The notes: a model not told the origin generated them from the sequence alone. 64,000 nt of DNA from Polaribacter sargassicola (GCF_021991835.1 NZ_JAHDAU010000001.1:434001-498000); one strand, 5' to 3'; counted from the stretch's first letter, positions 9,402-16,356 are shown. A program made the numbers and translations.

Positions 9402-10142
9402 ATGAATTTAACACTTAAAATTTGGAGACAAAAAGACACTAGCTCAAAGGGGCAAATGGTAGACTATAAAGTGACTGAAATTTCAGAACATATGTCTTTT
9501 TTAGAAATGATGGATGTTTTGAATGAGCAATTAGTAAATTCTGGTGAAGAACCAGTTGCTTTTGATCATGATTGTAGAGAAGGTATTTGTGGTATGTGTT
9601 CTATGTATATTAATGGAGAAGCTCATGGACCAGATAGAGGTATAACAACTTGCCAATTACATATGCGTATGTTTAACGATGGTGATACTATTACTATAGA
9701 GCCATTTAGAGCAGCAGCTTTTCCTGTAATTAAAGATTTAGTTGTAGATAGAACTTCTTTTGATAGAATACAACACGCAGGTGGTTATATATCTGTAAAT
9801 ACATCTGGTAATACACAAGATGCAAATGCTATTCCTATTTCTAAACATGCTGCAGATGAAGCTATGGACGCTGCAACTTGTATTGGTTGTGGTGCTTGTG
9901 TGGCAACTTGTAAAAACTCTTCTGCAATGTTATTTGTAGGTGCAAAAGTATCTCAATATGCTTTATTACCACAAGGACAAGTAGAAGCTGCAGACCGTGT
10001 ACAAAACATGGTTGCGCAAATGGATTTAGAAGGTTTTGGTAACTGTACAAATACTGGTGCATGTGAGGTAGAATGCCCTAAAGGAATTTCTTTAGACAAC
10101 ATTGCACGTATGAATAGAGAGTTAATGAAAGCGTCTATTTAA
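9402..10142 (+). CDS. sdhB: succinate dehydrogenase iron-sulfur subunit
   Basis: A 246-residue electron-transfer subunit linking FAD in SdhA to the haems of SdhC. The N-terminal plant-type ferredoxin domain holds [15 protein letters not shown] and a further Cys in TTCQLH for the [2Fe-2S] cluster. The C-terminal bacterial ferredoxin domain holds [11 protein letters not shown] and, later, a Cys in GNCTNTGAC plus CEVECPKG for the [4Fe-4S] and [3Fe-4S] clusters. All ligands are present. It is the last gene of sdhCAB and is followed by a strong hairpin terminator. Confidence 0.95.
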   Translation: MNLTLKIWRQKDTSSKGQMVDYKVTEISEHMSFLEMMDVLNEQLVNSGEEPVAFDHDCREGICGMCSMYINGEAHGPDRGITTCQLHMRMFNDGDTITIEPFRAAAFPVIKDLVVDRTSFDRIQHAGGYISVNTSGNTQDANAIPISKHAADEAMDAATCIGCGACVATCKNSSAMLFVGAKVSQYALLPQGQVEAADRVQNMVAQMDLEGFGNCTNTGACEVECPKGISLDNIARMNRELMKASI

Positions 10143-10193
10143 AGCGTATTTTCATATATATTTTAAGATAGAATAGTATAGAGAAATCTATAT

Positions 10194-10240
10194 AAAATAG
10201 AAAAACCCAAAACGAATTTCGTTTTGGGTTTTTCTATTTT
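10194..10240 (+). terminator. terminator of sdhCAB
   Basis: A 23-bp perfect inverted repeat (10194-10216 and 10218-10240). Its core is AAAACCCAAAACGAA and TTCGTTTTGGGTTTT, with the downstream arm ending in T-rich sequence. It lies 52 bases after the sdhB stop and would work in both directions. Confidence 0.9.
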
Positions 10241-10404
10241 AATTTAGTAACTATTTTCATGGCCTAATAAAAGGAATGCTATTTGCTGATAACCAAAAAA
10301 ATAACTAAATAAAAGATGTAATATTTTATTTAGAAAAAAACTATAAATAATGATAACTTTAAGATTTTTTTTTGATTATTAAAAATCATATTAAAATAAA
10401 AGTT

Positions 10405-11127
10405 ATGAAATACAATCTATTACTAATTACGTTATTCTTTTCTTTAGCAATTTACACACAAATAAAAAGTGGTAAAGTAACTTATGTTGTTTCAATGACT
10501 CCAATTTCTGATAAAAGGATAGATTCAATATCTAAAAAAAGTAAAATTAAAAATGTAAAAAGCAAAAAATGGATGTATGATATTTTAAAAAATACACCCA
10601 ATGTAAATACTTATTTAGACTTTGTTAACGAAGAATCTATGTATTATGTAGAAGATAAAATGGAGTTAGATGGAAAATCTATATTAAATATGAATAGAAT
10701 TTTTGCTGGTGGAAATAACAAAGTTTATAAAAACACCAAAACAAAAGAGTATTTAAAAGAAAATATAAGAGAAAACCTATTGATTGAAAAAGAAGAGAAA
10801 AAATGGCAAATTACTCAAGAATCTAAACAGATAGGTAAATACATTTGTTTTAAAGCTATTGATATAGAATCTACAAATACAAAAATGAAACCTGTAGTTT
10901 GGTTTACACCTCAAATACCAGTAAGTTTTGGCCCATCAGAATATAATGGTTTACCTGGGTTGGTTATTTTGGTAGAAATGAGTAATAGAACCATAAGCGC
11001 TTCTAAAATTGTTTTAAACCCAAAAGAAAAAATAGAATTAAAAAAACTAATAAAAGGAGATAGAATTACCGAAGAAAAGTATAATGAAAAAATGAAGGCT
11101 TTATGGAAAAGTATTAAAAAAACTTAA
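10405..11127 (+). CDS. GLPGLI-family exported protein, copy A
   Basis: A 240-residue protein when started at ATG 10405, which gives a clean signal peptide (MKYNLLLITLFFSLAIYTQ); a TTG 33 bases upstream would bury it and is rejected. It carries the family landmarks: WQITQESKQIGKYICFKA, then VVWFTPQIPVSFGP, then the name motif as NGLPGLVILVE near residue 188. The family is widespread in Bacteroidota, exported, and of unknown function. This copy has no small peptide gene in front of it, unlike copies B-D. The last base of its stop codon region overlaps the convergent HTH gene by 4 bases. The partial gene at 15164-15379 is its closest relative in the window. Confidence 0.85.
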   Translation: MKYNLLLITLFFSLAIYTQIKSGKVTYVVSMTPISDKRIDSISKKSKIKNVKSKKWMYDILKNTPNVNTYLDFVNEESMYYVEDKMELDGKSILNMNRIFAGGNNKVYKNTKTKEYLKENIRENLLIEKEEKKWQITQESKQIGKYICFKAIDIESTNTKMKPVVWFTPQIPVSFGPSEYNGLPGLVILVEMSNRTISASKIVLNPKEKIELKKLIKGDRITEEKYNEKMKALWKSIKKT

Positions 11128-11411
11128 TTTAAATCTTTAAAAAATGCTGCGGGTGTAATATCTAATTTATTTAAAATAAGTAATAAACGCTCTAAATCTA
11201 GTTTTGTGTGCCCTTTAATTACTTTAAAATAACCATTTTCTGTTAGGCCTAAATATTTTGCCAATTCAAACCTGCTAAGGTTGTTTGTTTTTCTACTTTC
11301 TTCTAATTTTTCTAAAATATTTTTGCAAGTTACTTGTATTCTTTCTCTTTCTCTTTCTCTTTCTCTTTCTCTTTCTCTTTCTCTTTCTCTTTCTCTTTCT
11401 CTTTCTCTCAT
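11124..11411 (-). CDS. helix-turn-helix protein with N-terminal (Arg-Glu)n repeat
   Basis: A 95-residue protein. After Met come about 23 residues of alternating Arg and Glu encoded by a perfect hexanucleotide repeat, then an XRE/Cro-like helix-turn-helix (LSRFELAKYLGLTENGYFKVIKGHTKLDLERLLLIL; recognition helix at about residues 55-70). The ending DITPAAFFKDLN is typical of small HTH proteins. The repeat unit is six bases, so slippage changes length without breaking the frame. The only ATG precedes the repeat, so either the repeat is translated or an unrecognised internal start is used. It is convergent with copy A and could regulate the neighbouring cassette island (inference). Confidence 0.6.
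   Translation of the reverse strand: MRERERERERERERERERERERERIQVTCKNILEKLEESRKTNNLSRFELAKYLGLTENGYFKVIKGHTKLDLERLLLILNKLDITPAAFFKDLN
11341..11406. repeat. hexanucleotide microsatellite (CTTTCT)11
   Basis: Eleven perfect tandem copies of CTTTCT, with partial units at the edges. On the minus strand this reads AGAAAG and encodes alternating Arg-Glu in the HTH gene. In another minus-strand frame it would encode Lys-Arg repeats. Confidence 0.98.
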
Positions 11412-11461
11412 TAGCTAATTTTTTTATAGGTAAAAGTAAGTAAAATTGTTGTTTTAAAAAC

Positions 11462-11526
11462 TTCCATTTTGGCATACCTGAAAATGGGGGGGCATTAACC
11501 CCATAAATGGCTATGCCAAAATGGAA
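11462..11526. repeat. two-tier inverted repeat (possible MITE remnant or RNA fold)
   Basis: Outer arms TTCCATTTTGGCATA (11462-11476) and TATGCCAAAATGGAA (11512-11526) are exact reverse complements. Inside them a second pair, ATGGGG and CCCCAT, flanks a short loop that includes a run of seven G. The whole 65-base block can fold into one long hairpin. No transposase or target-site duplication was recognised. Confidence 0.8.
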
Positions 11527-11677
11527 AGCTATTTATTTGGTAATCAGAAAAATATTACCCAACTTTGAGAAGAAGGAAATTGTTATGAAAAGGAAAATTC
11601 TTCACTTTAATTTACGGTCTTTATAAAGAATAGTTACGGAGCAATTTTTAATAATAGAGGTTTGTCACTTCAAAATT

Positions 11678-11709
11678 AGATTTTTTAAGCAATTAAGAAA
11701 TCTTTTTTG
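11678..11709 (+). terminator. hairpin with T run before cassette 1
   Basis: AGATTT at 11678-11683 pairs with AAATCT at 11698-11703, with a further TTAA/TTAA pairing inside, and the stem is followed by six T. It would stop transcription entering cassette 1 from the left. Confidence 0.4.
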
Positions 11710-11712
11710 GTA

Positions 11713-11922
11713 TCATTCCGAAAAGAAGAACGATTGAGGAATCTAAAAAGTAAACCTTTTTCTACAAGTTTTTAGAGAATTTTAAACTTGTTAACTCATA
11801 TAAAACTCTAAATGTTTTAAATCAATTAACCTAAATAAAAAAATAGGTTACAAATTTTATATTATGAAAAAATTAATTTTAGCAATGGTTTTTGTTTTTG
11901 CTACAGGAACAATAATGAATGC
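11713..11922 (+). repeat. cassette leader repeat, copy 1
   Basis: About 210 bases running from TCATTCCGAAAAGAAG through an AACCTA...TAGGTT hairpin just before the start codon and on through the signal-peptide codons of the small peptide gene. It is nearly identical (about ten differences, mostly small indels and single bases) to 13947-14153. A truncated third copy is at 12884-12937. Confidence 0.9.
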
Positions 11923-12088
11923 GAATACAGGGATAGAAAAACAAACTACTTTAAAAATAAATAGTAAAATTATTTTAAATGATGATGTTGCTTATTGTGA
12001 TGGTTATGCGAATGCATACGCAGAAATGCTGGACTTATCATATGAAGAAGCAAACGTATATTTTGAAAAATGCATGAGTAAAAGATAA
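11864..12088 (+). CDS. small secreted two-cysteine peptide, copy 1
   Basis: A 74-residue precursor. Residues 1-20 (MKKLILAMVFVFATGTIMNA) form a signal peptide that is identical in the copy at 14095. The predicted mature part of about 54 residues is polar, with only two cysteines, in AYCDGY and FEKCMS, which could form one disulfide. It contains the segment YANAYAEMLDLSYEEANVYF, a likely helix. I do not recognise a family. It is followed by a hairpin and then by GLPGLI copy B. A role as ligand, toxin, coat peptide or substrate of the GLPGLI protein cannot be decided. Confidence 0.75.
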   Translation: MKKLILAMVFVFATGTIMNANTGIEKQTTLKINSKIILNDDVAYCDGYANAYAEMLDLSYEEANVYFEKCMSKR

Positions 12089-12101
12089 AAGAATTAATAA
12101 T

Positions 12102-12138
12102 AAAACTCATATATTATTTTAGTATATGAGTTTTTTTT
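12102..12138 (+). terminator. hairpin between peptide 1 and GLPGLI copy B
   Basis: AAAACTCATATA (12102-12113) and TATATGAGTTTT (12123-12134) form a 12-bp stem followed by a T run. It looks like an intrinsic terminator or attenuator placed so that the peptide gene is expressed more than the downstream gene. Confidence 0.8.
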
Positions 12139-12147
12139 AAAAATAAT

Positions 12148-12852
12148 ATGAAAAAAATAACATTATTGCTATTGCTAATTTTCTCTATTTCTTATGCACA
12201 GAATAAAAAGAACTATGAAGGCGAGGTTCTATATAGAGCATCGATAAATAAGATAAAAGATATAAAAGATATACCTAAAAAATATAGATCTATGATTTTG
12301 AAATCAATTAACGAATCAAAAGATGTATACTGTTCTTTAATATTTAAAGATGGACAATCTTTATTTTTTAAAGAAGAAAGGATGAGTGTTAATAGTAATT
12401 TATTAAATACAACAGATGTTTTATTAGGTAATGGAGTTTATTATAGTAATCATCAGAATATTTTACATCAAAAACATTCTTTAGGAAAAGAATTTTTAAT
12501 TTCTATGCCTAATATAGAATGGATAATTACCCAAGAAAAGAAAAAAATAGGTAGTTATACATGTTTTAAGGCAACTACAGAAAAAAAAGGAGAAAATAGT
12601 AAAGGTGTGTTCACAAAAAAAATAACAGCTTGGTTTACATTAGAAATTCCGTTAAGCTTAGGGCCAAAAGATTATCACGGTTTACCGGGTTTAATAATAG
12701 AACTTCAGGAAGGTAGTTTATCATTTTTTGCTCAAAAAATTAAATTAAATAGTTTAGTTTTTAAAAATTTAGAAAAACCTAAAAAAGGAACAAAAGTTAC
12801 TTTAAATGAATATAATAAAATGATGAAAAGAGTTTTTGGAAAAAATAATTAA
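12148..12852 (+). CDS. GLPGLI-family exported protein, copy B
   Basis: A 234-residue protein with a signal peptide (MKKITLLLLLIFSISYAQ). The conserved blocks are WIITQEKKKIGSYTCFKA, then TAWFTLEIPLSLGP, then HGLPGLIIELQEG at about residue 180, and the C-terminal PKKGTKVTLNEYNKM block shared with copies C, D and G. It starts 59 bases after the peptide gene, beyond a hairpin. The family function is unknown; the protein is presumably periplasmic or surface-exposed. It is diverged from the other copies outside the conserved blocks. Confidence 0.85.
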   Translation: MKKITLLLLLIFSISYAQNKKNYEGEVLYRASINKIKDIKDIPKKYRSMILKSINESKDVYCSLIFKDGQSLFFKEERMSVNSNLLNTTDVLLGNGVYYSNHQNILHQKHSLGKEFLISMPNIEWIITQEKKKIGSYTCFKATTEKKGENSKGVFTKKITAWFTLEIPLSLGPKDYHGLPGLIIELQEGSLSFFAQKIKLNSLVFKNLEKPKKGTKVTLNEYNKMMKRVFGKNN

Positions 12853-12883
12853 AAACTTGTGAATATTTTTTTCTATCAATGTT

Positions 12884-13098
12884 GAGTGTCATAACTTTTT
12901 GTTTTTGCTACAGGAACAACAATGATGAATGCAAGTGTATCAAATAAAAAAGAAGTTTTACAAAATGATTGTGAAGATTTGTATTATGCGGTTAGAGATA
13001 TGGTAACTTCAATGTCAGGAAGTGAATACATAGGTATTTCTGCAACTATAGCTTCAGAAAATGCTTGTATGGAAGACGAGATAGAAATAATTAATTAA
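12884..13098 (+). pseudogene. small peptide gene, copy 2, lacking start and signal-peptide codons
   Basis: The frame reads FVFATGTTMMNAS followed by a variable mature part containing two Cys (QNDCEDLYY and SENACMEDE) and ends with TAA at 13096-13098. An in-frame TAA at 12892-12894 lies directly upstream and the codons for MKKLILAMV are missing. The sequence GAGTGTCAT (12884-12892), which begins the leader repeat in copy 3, is joined directly to the middle of the signal-peptide region. This is what an internal deletion of about 155 bases would leave. The mature part is otherwise intact, so the loss looks recent. Confidence 0.8.
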
Positions 13099-13112
13099 AC
13101 AAAATAACTAAA

Positions 13113-13149
13113 ATACATCAAACCTAGTAATTTGTTGGGTTTGATGTAT
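13113..13149 (+). terminator. hairpin between peptide 2 remnant and GLPGLI copy C
   Basis: ATACATCAAACC (13113-13124) and GGTTTGATGTAT (13138-13149) form a 12-bp stem. It holds the same position as the hairpins in the other cassettes but has a different sequence, and has only a short T-rich tail. Confidence 0.7.
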
Positions 13150-13177
13150 GTTTTACATAATTATAATAATTTAAAAG

Positions 13178-13915
13178 ATGAAGATTCAAAAAGTATTCTT
13201 ATTTTTTTTTATAATTCCTTTCTTTTCTTTTTCACAAAAAAAAATTTCAGGGAAGGTTATTTATAAGTACAGAGTTAAACAACAGGTTTTTAAAAGTGAA
13301 AAAGAAAGTGAGAACGCAAAATCCGTTTTTAACAACTTCAATAAAAATCTTGAAAATAATAAAGACCAAATATCTTATGAATTAATATTTAATAATAATA
13401 GTTCTTATTATAAACTAATTAAAAAGCTAAACCCTGACACTGACAAAGGAATAGATTTTGCAAAACTCTACACGGGTGGAAAAGAAGAAATTTATACAAA
13501 CAAAAATAAGAACCTAAAAATAAAAAAAATTGATGTTTTTGGAGATTTTTTTCTAGTAAATAGCAAATTTAAAGAAGATTGGAAATTAACACAACAAACA
13601 AAGAAAATAGGGAAATATAATTGTTTTAAAGCTTTTTTAGAAAAGGAAACAAAAGGATTTAATAACAAAAAAAGTAATTTTATTACTCAAGTTTGGTATA
13701 CACCAGAAATACCAGCAAATTTTGGTCCTAAGGGTTATGGTAATTTACCAGGTTTAATTTTGGAGTTAGAACAAGGAGGAGTTGTTTATTATGTAGAAAA
13801 AATAGAATTAAATAATAAAAAAAATATTGTTATTAATCCACCCCAAAAAGGGAAGATAATTTCTGAAGAAGAATTTTCTAACATGTTTAGAAAAATTGAT
13901 AAAAAAAGGGATTAA
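13178..13915 (+). CDS. GLPGLI-family exported protein, copy C
   Basis: A 245-residue protein with a signal peptide (MKIQKVFLFFFIIPFFSFSQ). Conserved blocks: WKLTQQTKKIGKYNCFKA, then QVWYTPEIPANFGP, then the name motif as GNLPGLILELEQ (Gly-Leu-Pro replaced by Asn-Leu-Pro, as in copy D), and the C-terminal KGKIISEEEFSNMF. The sequence NAKSVFNNFNKNLENNKDQ matches the fragment at 15375-15566. It follows the broken peptide gene copy 2. Function unknown. Confidence 0.85.
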   Translation: MKIQKVFLFFFIIPFFSFSQKKISGKVIYKYRVKQQVFKSEKESENAKSVFNNFNKNLENNKDQISYELIFNNNSSYYKLIKKLNPDTDKGIDFAKLYTGGKEEIYTNKNKNLKIKKIDVFGDFFLVNSKFKEDWKLTQQTKKIGKYNCFKAFLEKETKGFNNKKSNFITQVWYTPEIPANFGPKGYGNLPGLILELEQGGVVYYVEKIELNNKKNIVINPPQKGKIISEEEFSNMFRKIDKKRD

Positions 13916-13946
13916 TAGCTCTAAACCCTACTAAAAATAAAGAGTG

Positions 13947-14153
13947 TCATTCCGAAAAGAAGAACGAAGAGGAATCTAAAAAGTAACCCTTTTTCTACAA
14001 GTTTTTAGAGAATTTTAAACTTGTTAATTCATATAAAACTCTAAATATTTTTAAATCAATGAACCTAAAAAAAATAGGTTACAAATTTTATATTATGAAA
14101 AAATTAATTTTAGCAATGGTTTTTGTTTTTGCTACAGGAACAATAATGAATGC
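13947..14153 (+). repeat. cassette leader repeat, copy 3
   Basis: About 207 bases nearly identical to 11713-11922. It covers a TCATTCCGAAAAGAAG start, a long AT-rich leader, an AACCTA...TAGGTT hairpin about 15 bases before the start codon, and the signal-peptide codons of peptide copy 3. Confidence 0.9.
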
Positions 14154-14340
14154 AAGTGTAATTAATTCAATTAGAGAAGAAATTATCTTTTTTGAAGATT
14201 GTACATCTGATGCATGGGAATATGGTACTCAAGAAGGCGAAGGTAACCCAACGTTAGAATATGAATATACTAATCAATATTTTGAATTACATTGTAGTGA
14301 AGATGGCTCTTATAAAAATGAATTATCGGAAGTAGAATAG
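14095..14340 (+). CDS. small secreted two-cysteine peptide, copy 3
   Basis: An 81-residue precursor started at ATG 14095, which aligns base for base with the start of copy 1; an upstream ATG at 14059 lies in the leader repeat and is rejected. The signal peptide MKKLILAMVFVFATGTIMNA is identical to that of copy 1. The mature part is acidic and unrelated in sequence to copies 1 and 2, but again has two cysteines (FEDCTS and LHCSED). No known family was recognised. A hairpin and GLPGLI copy D follow. Confidence 0.75.
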   Translation: MKKLILAMVFVFATGTIMNASVINSIREEIIFFEDCTSDAWEYGTQEGEGNPTLEYEYTNQYFELHCSEDGSYKNELSEVE

Positions 14341-14350
14341 AAATTAATCG

Positions 14351-14385
14351 AAACTGTTTAAAAATAATAATTTTTAAACAGTTTT
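14351..14385 (+). terminator. hairpin between peptide 3 and GLPGLI copy D
   Basis: AAACTGTTTAAAAA (14351-14364) and TTTTTAAACAGTTT (14371-14384) form a 14-bp stem with a six-base loop. Same position as in the other cassettes, different sequence. Confidence 0.75.
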
Positions 14386-14398
14386 ATAAAAATTTAAT

Positions 14399-15145
14399 AT
14401 GAAACAAATACTTAAATTAAGTTTTTTATTTTTTGTTTTTTTCAATTTAAACGCACAGACTAATTCTGCAATTGTAACTTATAAAAAAACAAAAACAAAA
14501 AAAACTTTTACTGATGAAAAGAAAAAAAAAATAGGTAAAAAAAAGTTTGATAGGTTTGCTGCACTTGAAAAAGAAGCTGAAAAAGTATCAAATTCACTCT
14601 CGTTTACATTAAAATATAATGCTAATAAAGCAGTTTTTAAAGTAAATAGTTTTATGGATACGCCAAATAATAGATTAAAAAATTTGGCTCTTTTACCTTT
14701 TGGTAAAGGAGTGTATTATAATTCTAAAACTGAAAGAATAAAAGTAGTTGAAACTTTTGGTGATATTTTTTCAGTAAAATACCCAGTTGACTATACGAAA
14801 TGGACATTATCAAAAGAGTCAAAAAAAATAGGTAAATATTTAGCATATAAAGCTACTGCTGTAGAAAAAATAAAAACTGATAATGGTTTTATTAACTATA
14901 AAATAACAGCTTGGTACACACCTGAAATTAATATACAATATGGTCCAATAGGTTATTCTAACTTACCAGGTTTAATTTTAGAGTTAAAAAAAAATAAGAT
15001 AGTTTATTACGTAACAAATATAGAATTTAACCCAAAGAAATTTGTTAAAGTTGATAAACCTAAAAAGGGTAAAAGTATTACACTTGAAGAGTTTAGAGAT
15101 TTGGCAATTGACGCAACTAAAAAATATCGAAAAATTAGAGGTTAA
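14399..15145 (+). CDS. GLPGLI-family exported protein, copy D
   Basis: A 248-residue protein with a signal peptide (MKQILKLSFLFFVFFNLNAQ). Conserved blocks: WTLSKESKKIGKYLAYKA (the usual Cys before Phe-Lys-Ala is replaced), then TAWYTPEINIQYGP, then SNLPGLILELKK, then a C-terminal KKGKSITLEEF block. It follows peptide copy 3 after a hairpin. The frame reads on past its stop into a C-terminal fragment of another family member (15164-15379), showing that two copies were joined here. Function unknown. Confidence 0.85.
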   Translation: MKQILKLSFLFFVFFNLNAQTNSAIVTYKKTKTKKTFTDEKKKKIGKKKFDRFAALEKEAEKVSNSLSFTLKYNANKAVFKVNSFMDTPNNRLKNLALLPFGKGVYYNSKTERIKVVETFGDIFSVKYPVDYTKWTLSKESKKIGKYLAYKATAVEKIKTDNGFINYKITAWYTPEINIQYGPIGYSNLPGLILELKKNKIVYYVTNIEFNPKKFVKVDKPKKGKSITLEEFRDLAIDATKKYRKIRG

Positions 15146-15163
15146 TTTTTAAGAAATAATAAA

Positions 15164-15379
15164 TTGAAACCTGTGGTTTGGTTTACTCCGATAATACCAG
15201 TGAGTTTTGGGCCTAAGCAATATTTTGGTTTACCTGGTTTAATTTTAGAGCTAGAAGAAGCTGCAGTAATTTTTAAAGCTAAAGAAATTACTTTAAACCC
15301 AAAAGATAAAATAGTTTTTGATACTATTAAAGGGATTAAAATAACTAAAGAAGCTTATTCAGAATTTTATAAAAATTAG
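15164..15379 (+). pseudogene. GLPGLI-family fragment, C-terminal third
   Basis: About 71 codons starting LKPVVWFTPIIPVSFGP and containing FGLPGLILELEE and LNPKDKIVFD, closely resembling the C-terminal third of copy A (10405-11127). There is no signal peptide and no ATG; the only possible start is TTG 15164. It lies in the same frame as copy D, 18 bases after that stop codon. Best read as the remains of a deleted family member. Confidence 0.8.
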
Positions 15380-15566
15380 CTTTAAAAAACAAAATGAAGT
15401 AGATCAAAATATAATTAACAAGTTCAATACAAACTTAAAGCAAAGTAAGAGTAAAATAAAATATCAATTATCTTTAAAAGACAAAGAATCTAATTATAAT
15501 TTAATAGAAAATTTAGAATCAGAGGGAGGTAAAATTTTACAAGGCATAGATAATATTAAAAGATAA
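15375..15566 (+). pseudogene. GLPGLI-family fragment, N-terminal middle joined to tail
   Basis: The frame from 15375 to the TAA at 15564-15566 reads EVDQNIINKFNTNLKQSKSK, then KYQLSLKDKESNYNLIENL. This resembles the NNFNKNLENNKDQISYELIF region of copy C. It then jumps to the tail KILQGIDNIKR, which recurs at 16319-16351. The central conserved blocks and the name motif are missing, so an internal deletion joined the two ends. Confidence 0.65.
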
Positions 15567-15568
15567 AA
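15531..15568 (+). repeat. direct repeat, copy 1 (GLPGLI gene tail)
   Basis: A block of about 38 bases around AAAATTTTACAAGGCATAG that recurs almost exactly at 16319-16356. Both encode the tail KILQGIDNIKR and stop codon of a GLPGLI-type gene. Confidence 0.85.
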
Positions 15569-15578
15569 ATAATATACA

Positions 15579-16289
15579 ATGAGAACATTTTTAATTTTTT
15601 ACTTTATAATCCAATTTAGTTTTTCACAAACAAATACAATTTGTTTATATCAAGTTGCTGAGATTCAGGATTCACTTAAAGAAAAGAGAGACGAAACTAC
15701 AACAAGTAAAGACTCAAAAAAAATACTAAAACAAGCACTAGAAATTTCGAAAAAATTTACGTACTCATTAAGATTTAATGAAAATGAGAGTATTTTTTTG
15801 AAAGAAAAAAAAATGAATAATGATAAAGAAAATACCTATGTATTAGGTATCGCAAATTCTTTTATTGGTACAGGTGTTTATTATCAAAATAAGAAAGAGA
15901 ATATAAGTTTGTTAGAAAAGCAAACATTTGGAAAAGACTTTTTAATTAAAAGTAAATTAAAAAAAGAAAATGAATGGAGGATAACTAATGAGCAAAAAAA
16001 AATAGGAAAACTACTATGTTTTAAAGCGATAAGAATTTGTAAATCTTGTTCTGTTGCAGAAGAAGTTTGGTTTACCCCAGATATTCCAGTACCTTTTGGA
16101 CCAATGGGATACGGTGGATTTCCTGGATTAGTTGTAGAGGTCAAAAATAATAACATTCTTATTTTAAGATTAACGAAAGTTAATTTTCTAAAGGGACAAT
16201 CAAATATTGAAAAACCTACAAAAGGAGAGATCTTGTCTAAAAAACAATATGATGATAAAATTATGGAAATAAGAGCAAAAAATTTTTAA
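15579..16289 (+). CDS. GLPGLI-family exported protein, copy G
   Basis: A 236-residue protein with a signal peptide (MRTFLIFYFIIQFSFSQ). Conserved blocks: WRITNEQKKIGKLLCFKA, then EVWFTPDIPVPFGP, then the name motif changed to GGFPGLVVEVKN, and the C-terminal PTKGEILSKKQYDDK. It is flanked on both sides by fragments of other copies and has no small peptide gene in front. It contains an extra ICKSCSVAEE segment with two more cysteines near residue 150. Function unknown. Confidence 0.85.
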   Translation: MRTFLIFYFIIQFSFSQTNTICLYQVAEIQDSLKEKRDETTTSKDSKKILKQALEISKKFTYSLRFNENESIFLKEKKMNNDKENTYVLGIANSFIGTGVYYQNKKENISLLEKQTFGKDFLIKSKLKKENEWRITNEQKKIGKLLCFKAIRICKSCSVAEEVWFTPDIPVPFGPMGYGGFPGLVVEVKNNNILILRLTKVNFLKGQSNIEKPTKGEILSKKQYDDKIMEIRAKNF

Positions 16290-16298
16290 ACATTAGTG

Positions 16299-16351
16299 TC
16301 AGAAGAAGAGTTTGATAAAATTTTACAAGGCATAGATAATATTAAAAGATA
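16299..16351 (+). pseudogene. GLPGLI-family tail fragment
   Basis: The frame reads SEEEFDKILQGIDNIKR and stops at 16349-16351. It matches the C-terminal ISEEEF block of copy C followed by the tail seen at 15531-15566. Only the last 18 or so codons remain. Confidence 0.65.
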
Positions 16352-16356
16352 AAAAA
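16319..16356 (+). repeat. direct repeat, copy 2 (GLPGLI gene tail)
   Basis: Second copy of the roughly 38-base block at 15531-15568. The pair brackets GLPGLI copy G and would allow its loss by recombination. Confidence 0.85.

Larger units (their letters stand above)
11412..11863. other. gene-free stretch between HTH gene and first peptide cassette
   Basis: About 450 bases without a convincing gene. It holds a long interrupted stem-loop (11462-11526), a terminator-like hairpin (11678-11709) and the first copy of the cassette leader repeat (from 11713). A 37-codon frame beginning at 11513 is present but starts inside the stem-loop arm and looks fortuitous. Confidence 0.7.

Noticed and set aside
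10372..10404. Upstream TTG start for GLPGLI copy A
   Set aside because: It would put eleven basic and polar residues before the signal peptide; ATG 10405 gives a clean signal sequence like the other copies.
11341..11406. Short tandem repeat considered as a CRISPR array
   Set aside because: Units are six bases with no spacers; it is a microsatellite. No CRISPR-like repeats were seen anywhere in the window.
11293..11475. 60-codon minus-strand frame with Lys-Arg repeats
   Set aside because: An out-of-frame reading of the hexanucleotide tract that begins in the arm of a palindrome; the Arg-Glu frame continues into a real helix-turn-helix domain.
11513..11626. 37-codon plus-strand frame starting MPKWK
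   Set aside because: Starts inside the right arm of the 65-base palindrome and shows no protein-family features; the same start appears on the other strand because the arms are inverted copies.
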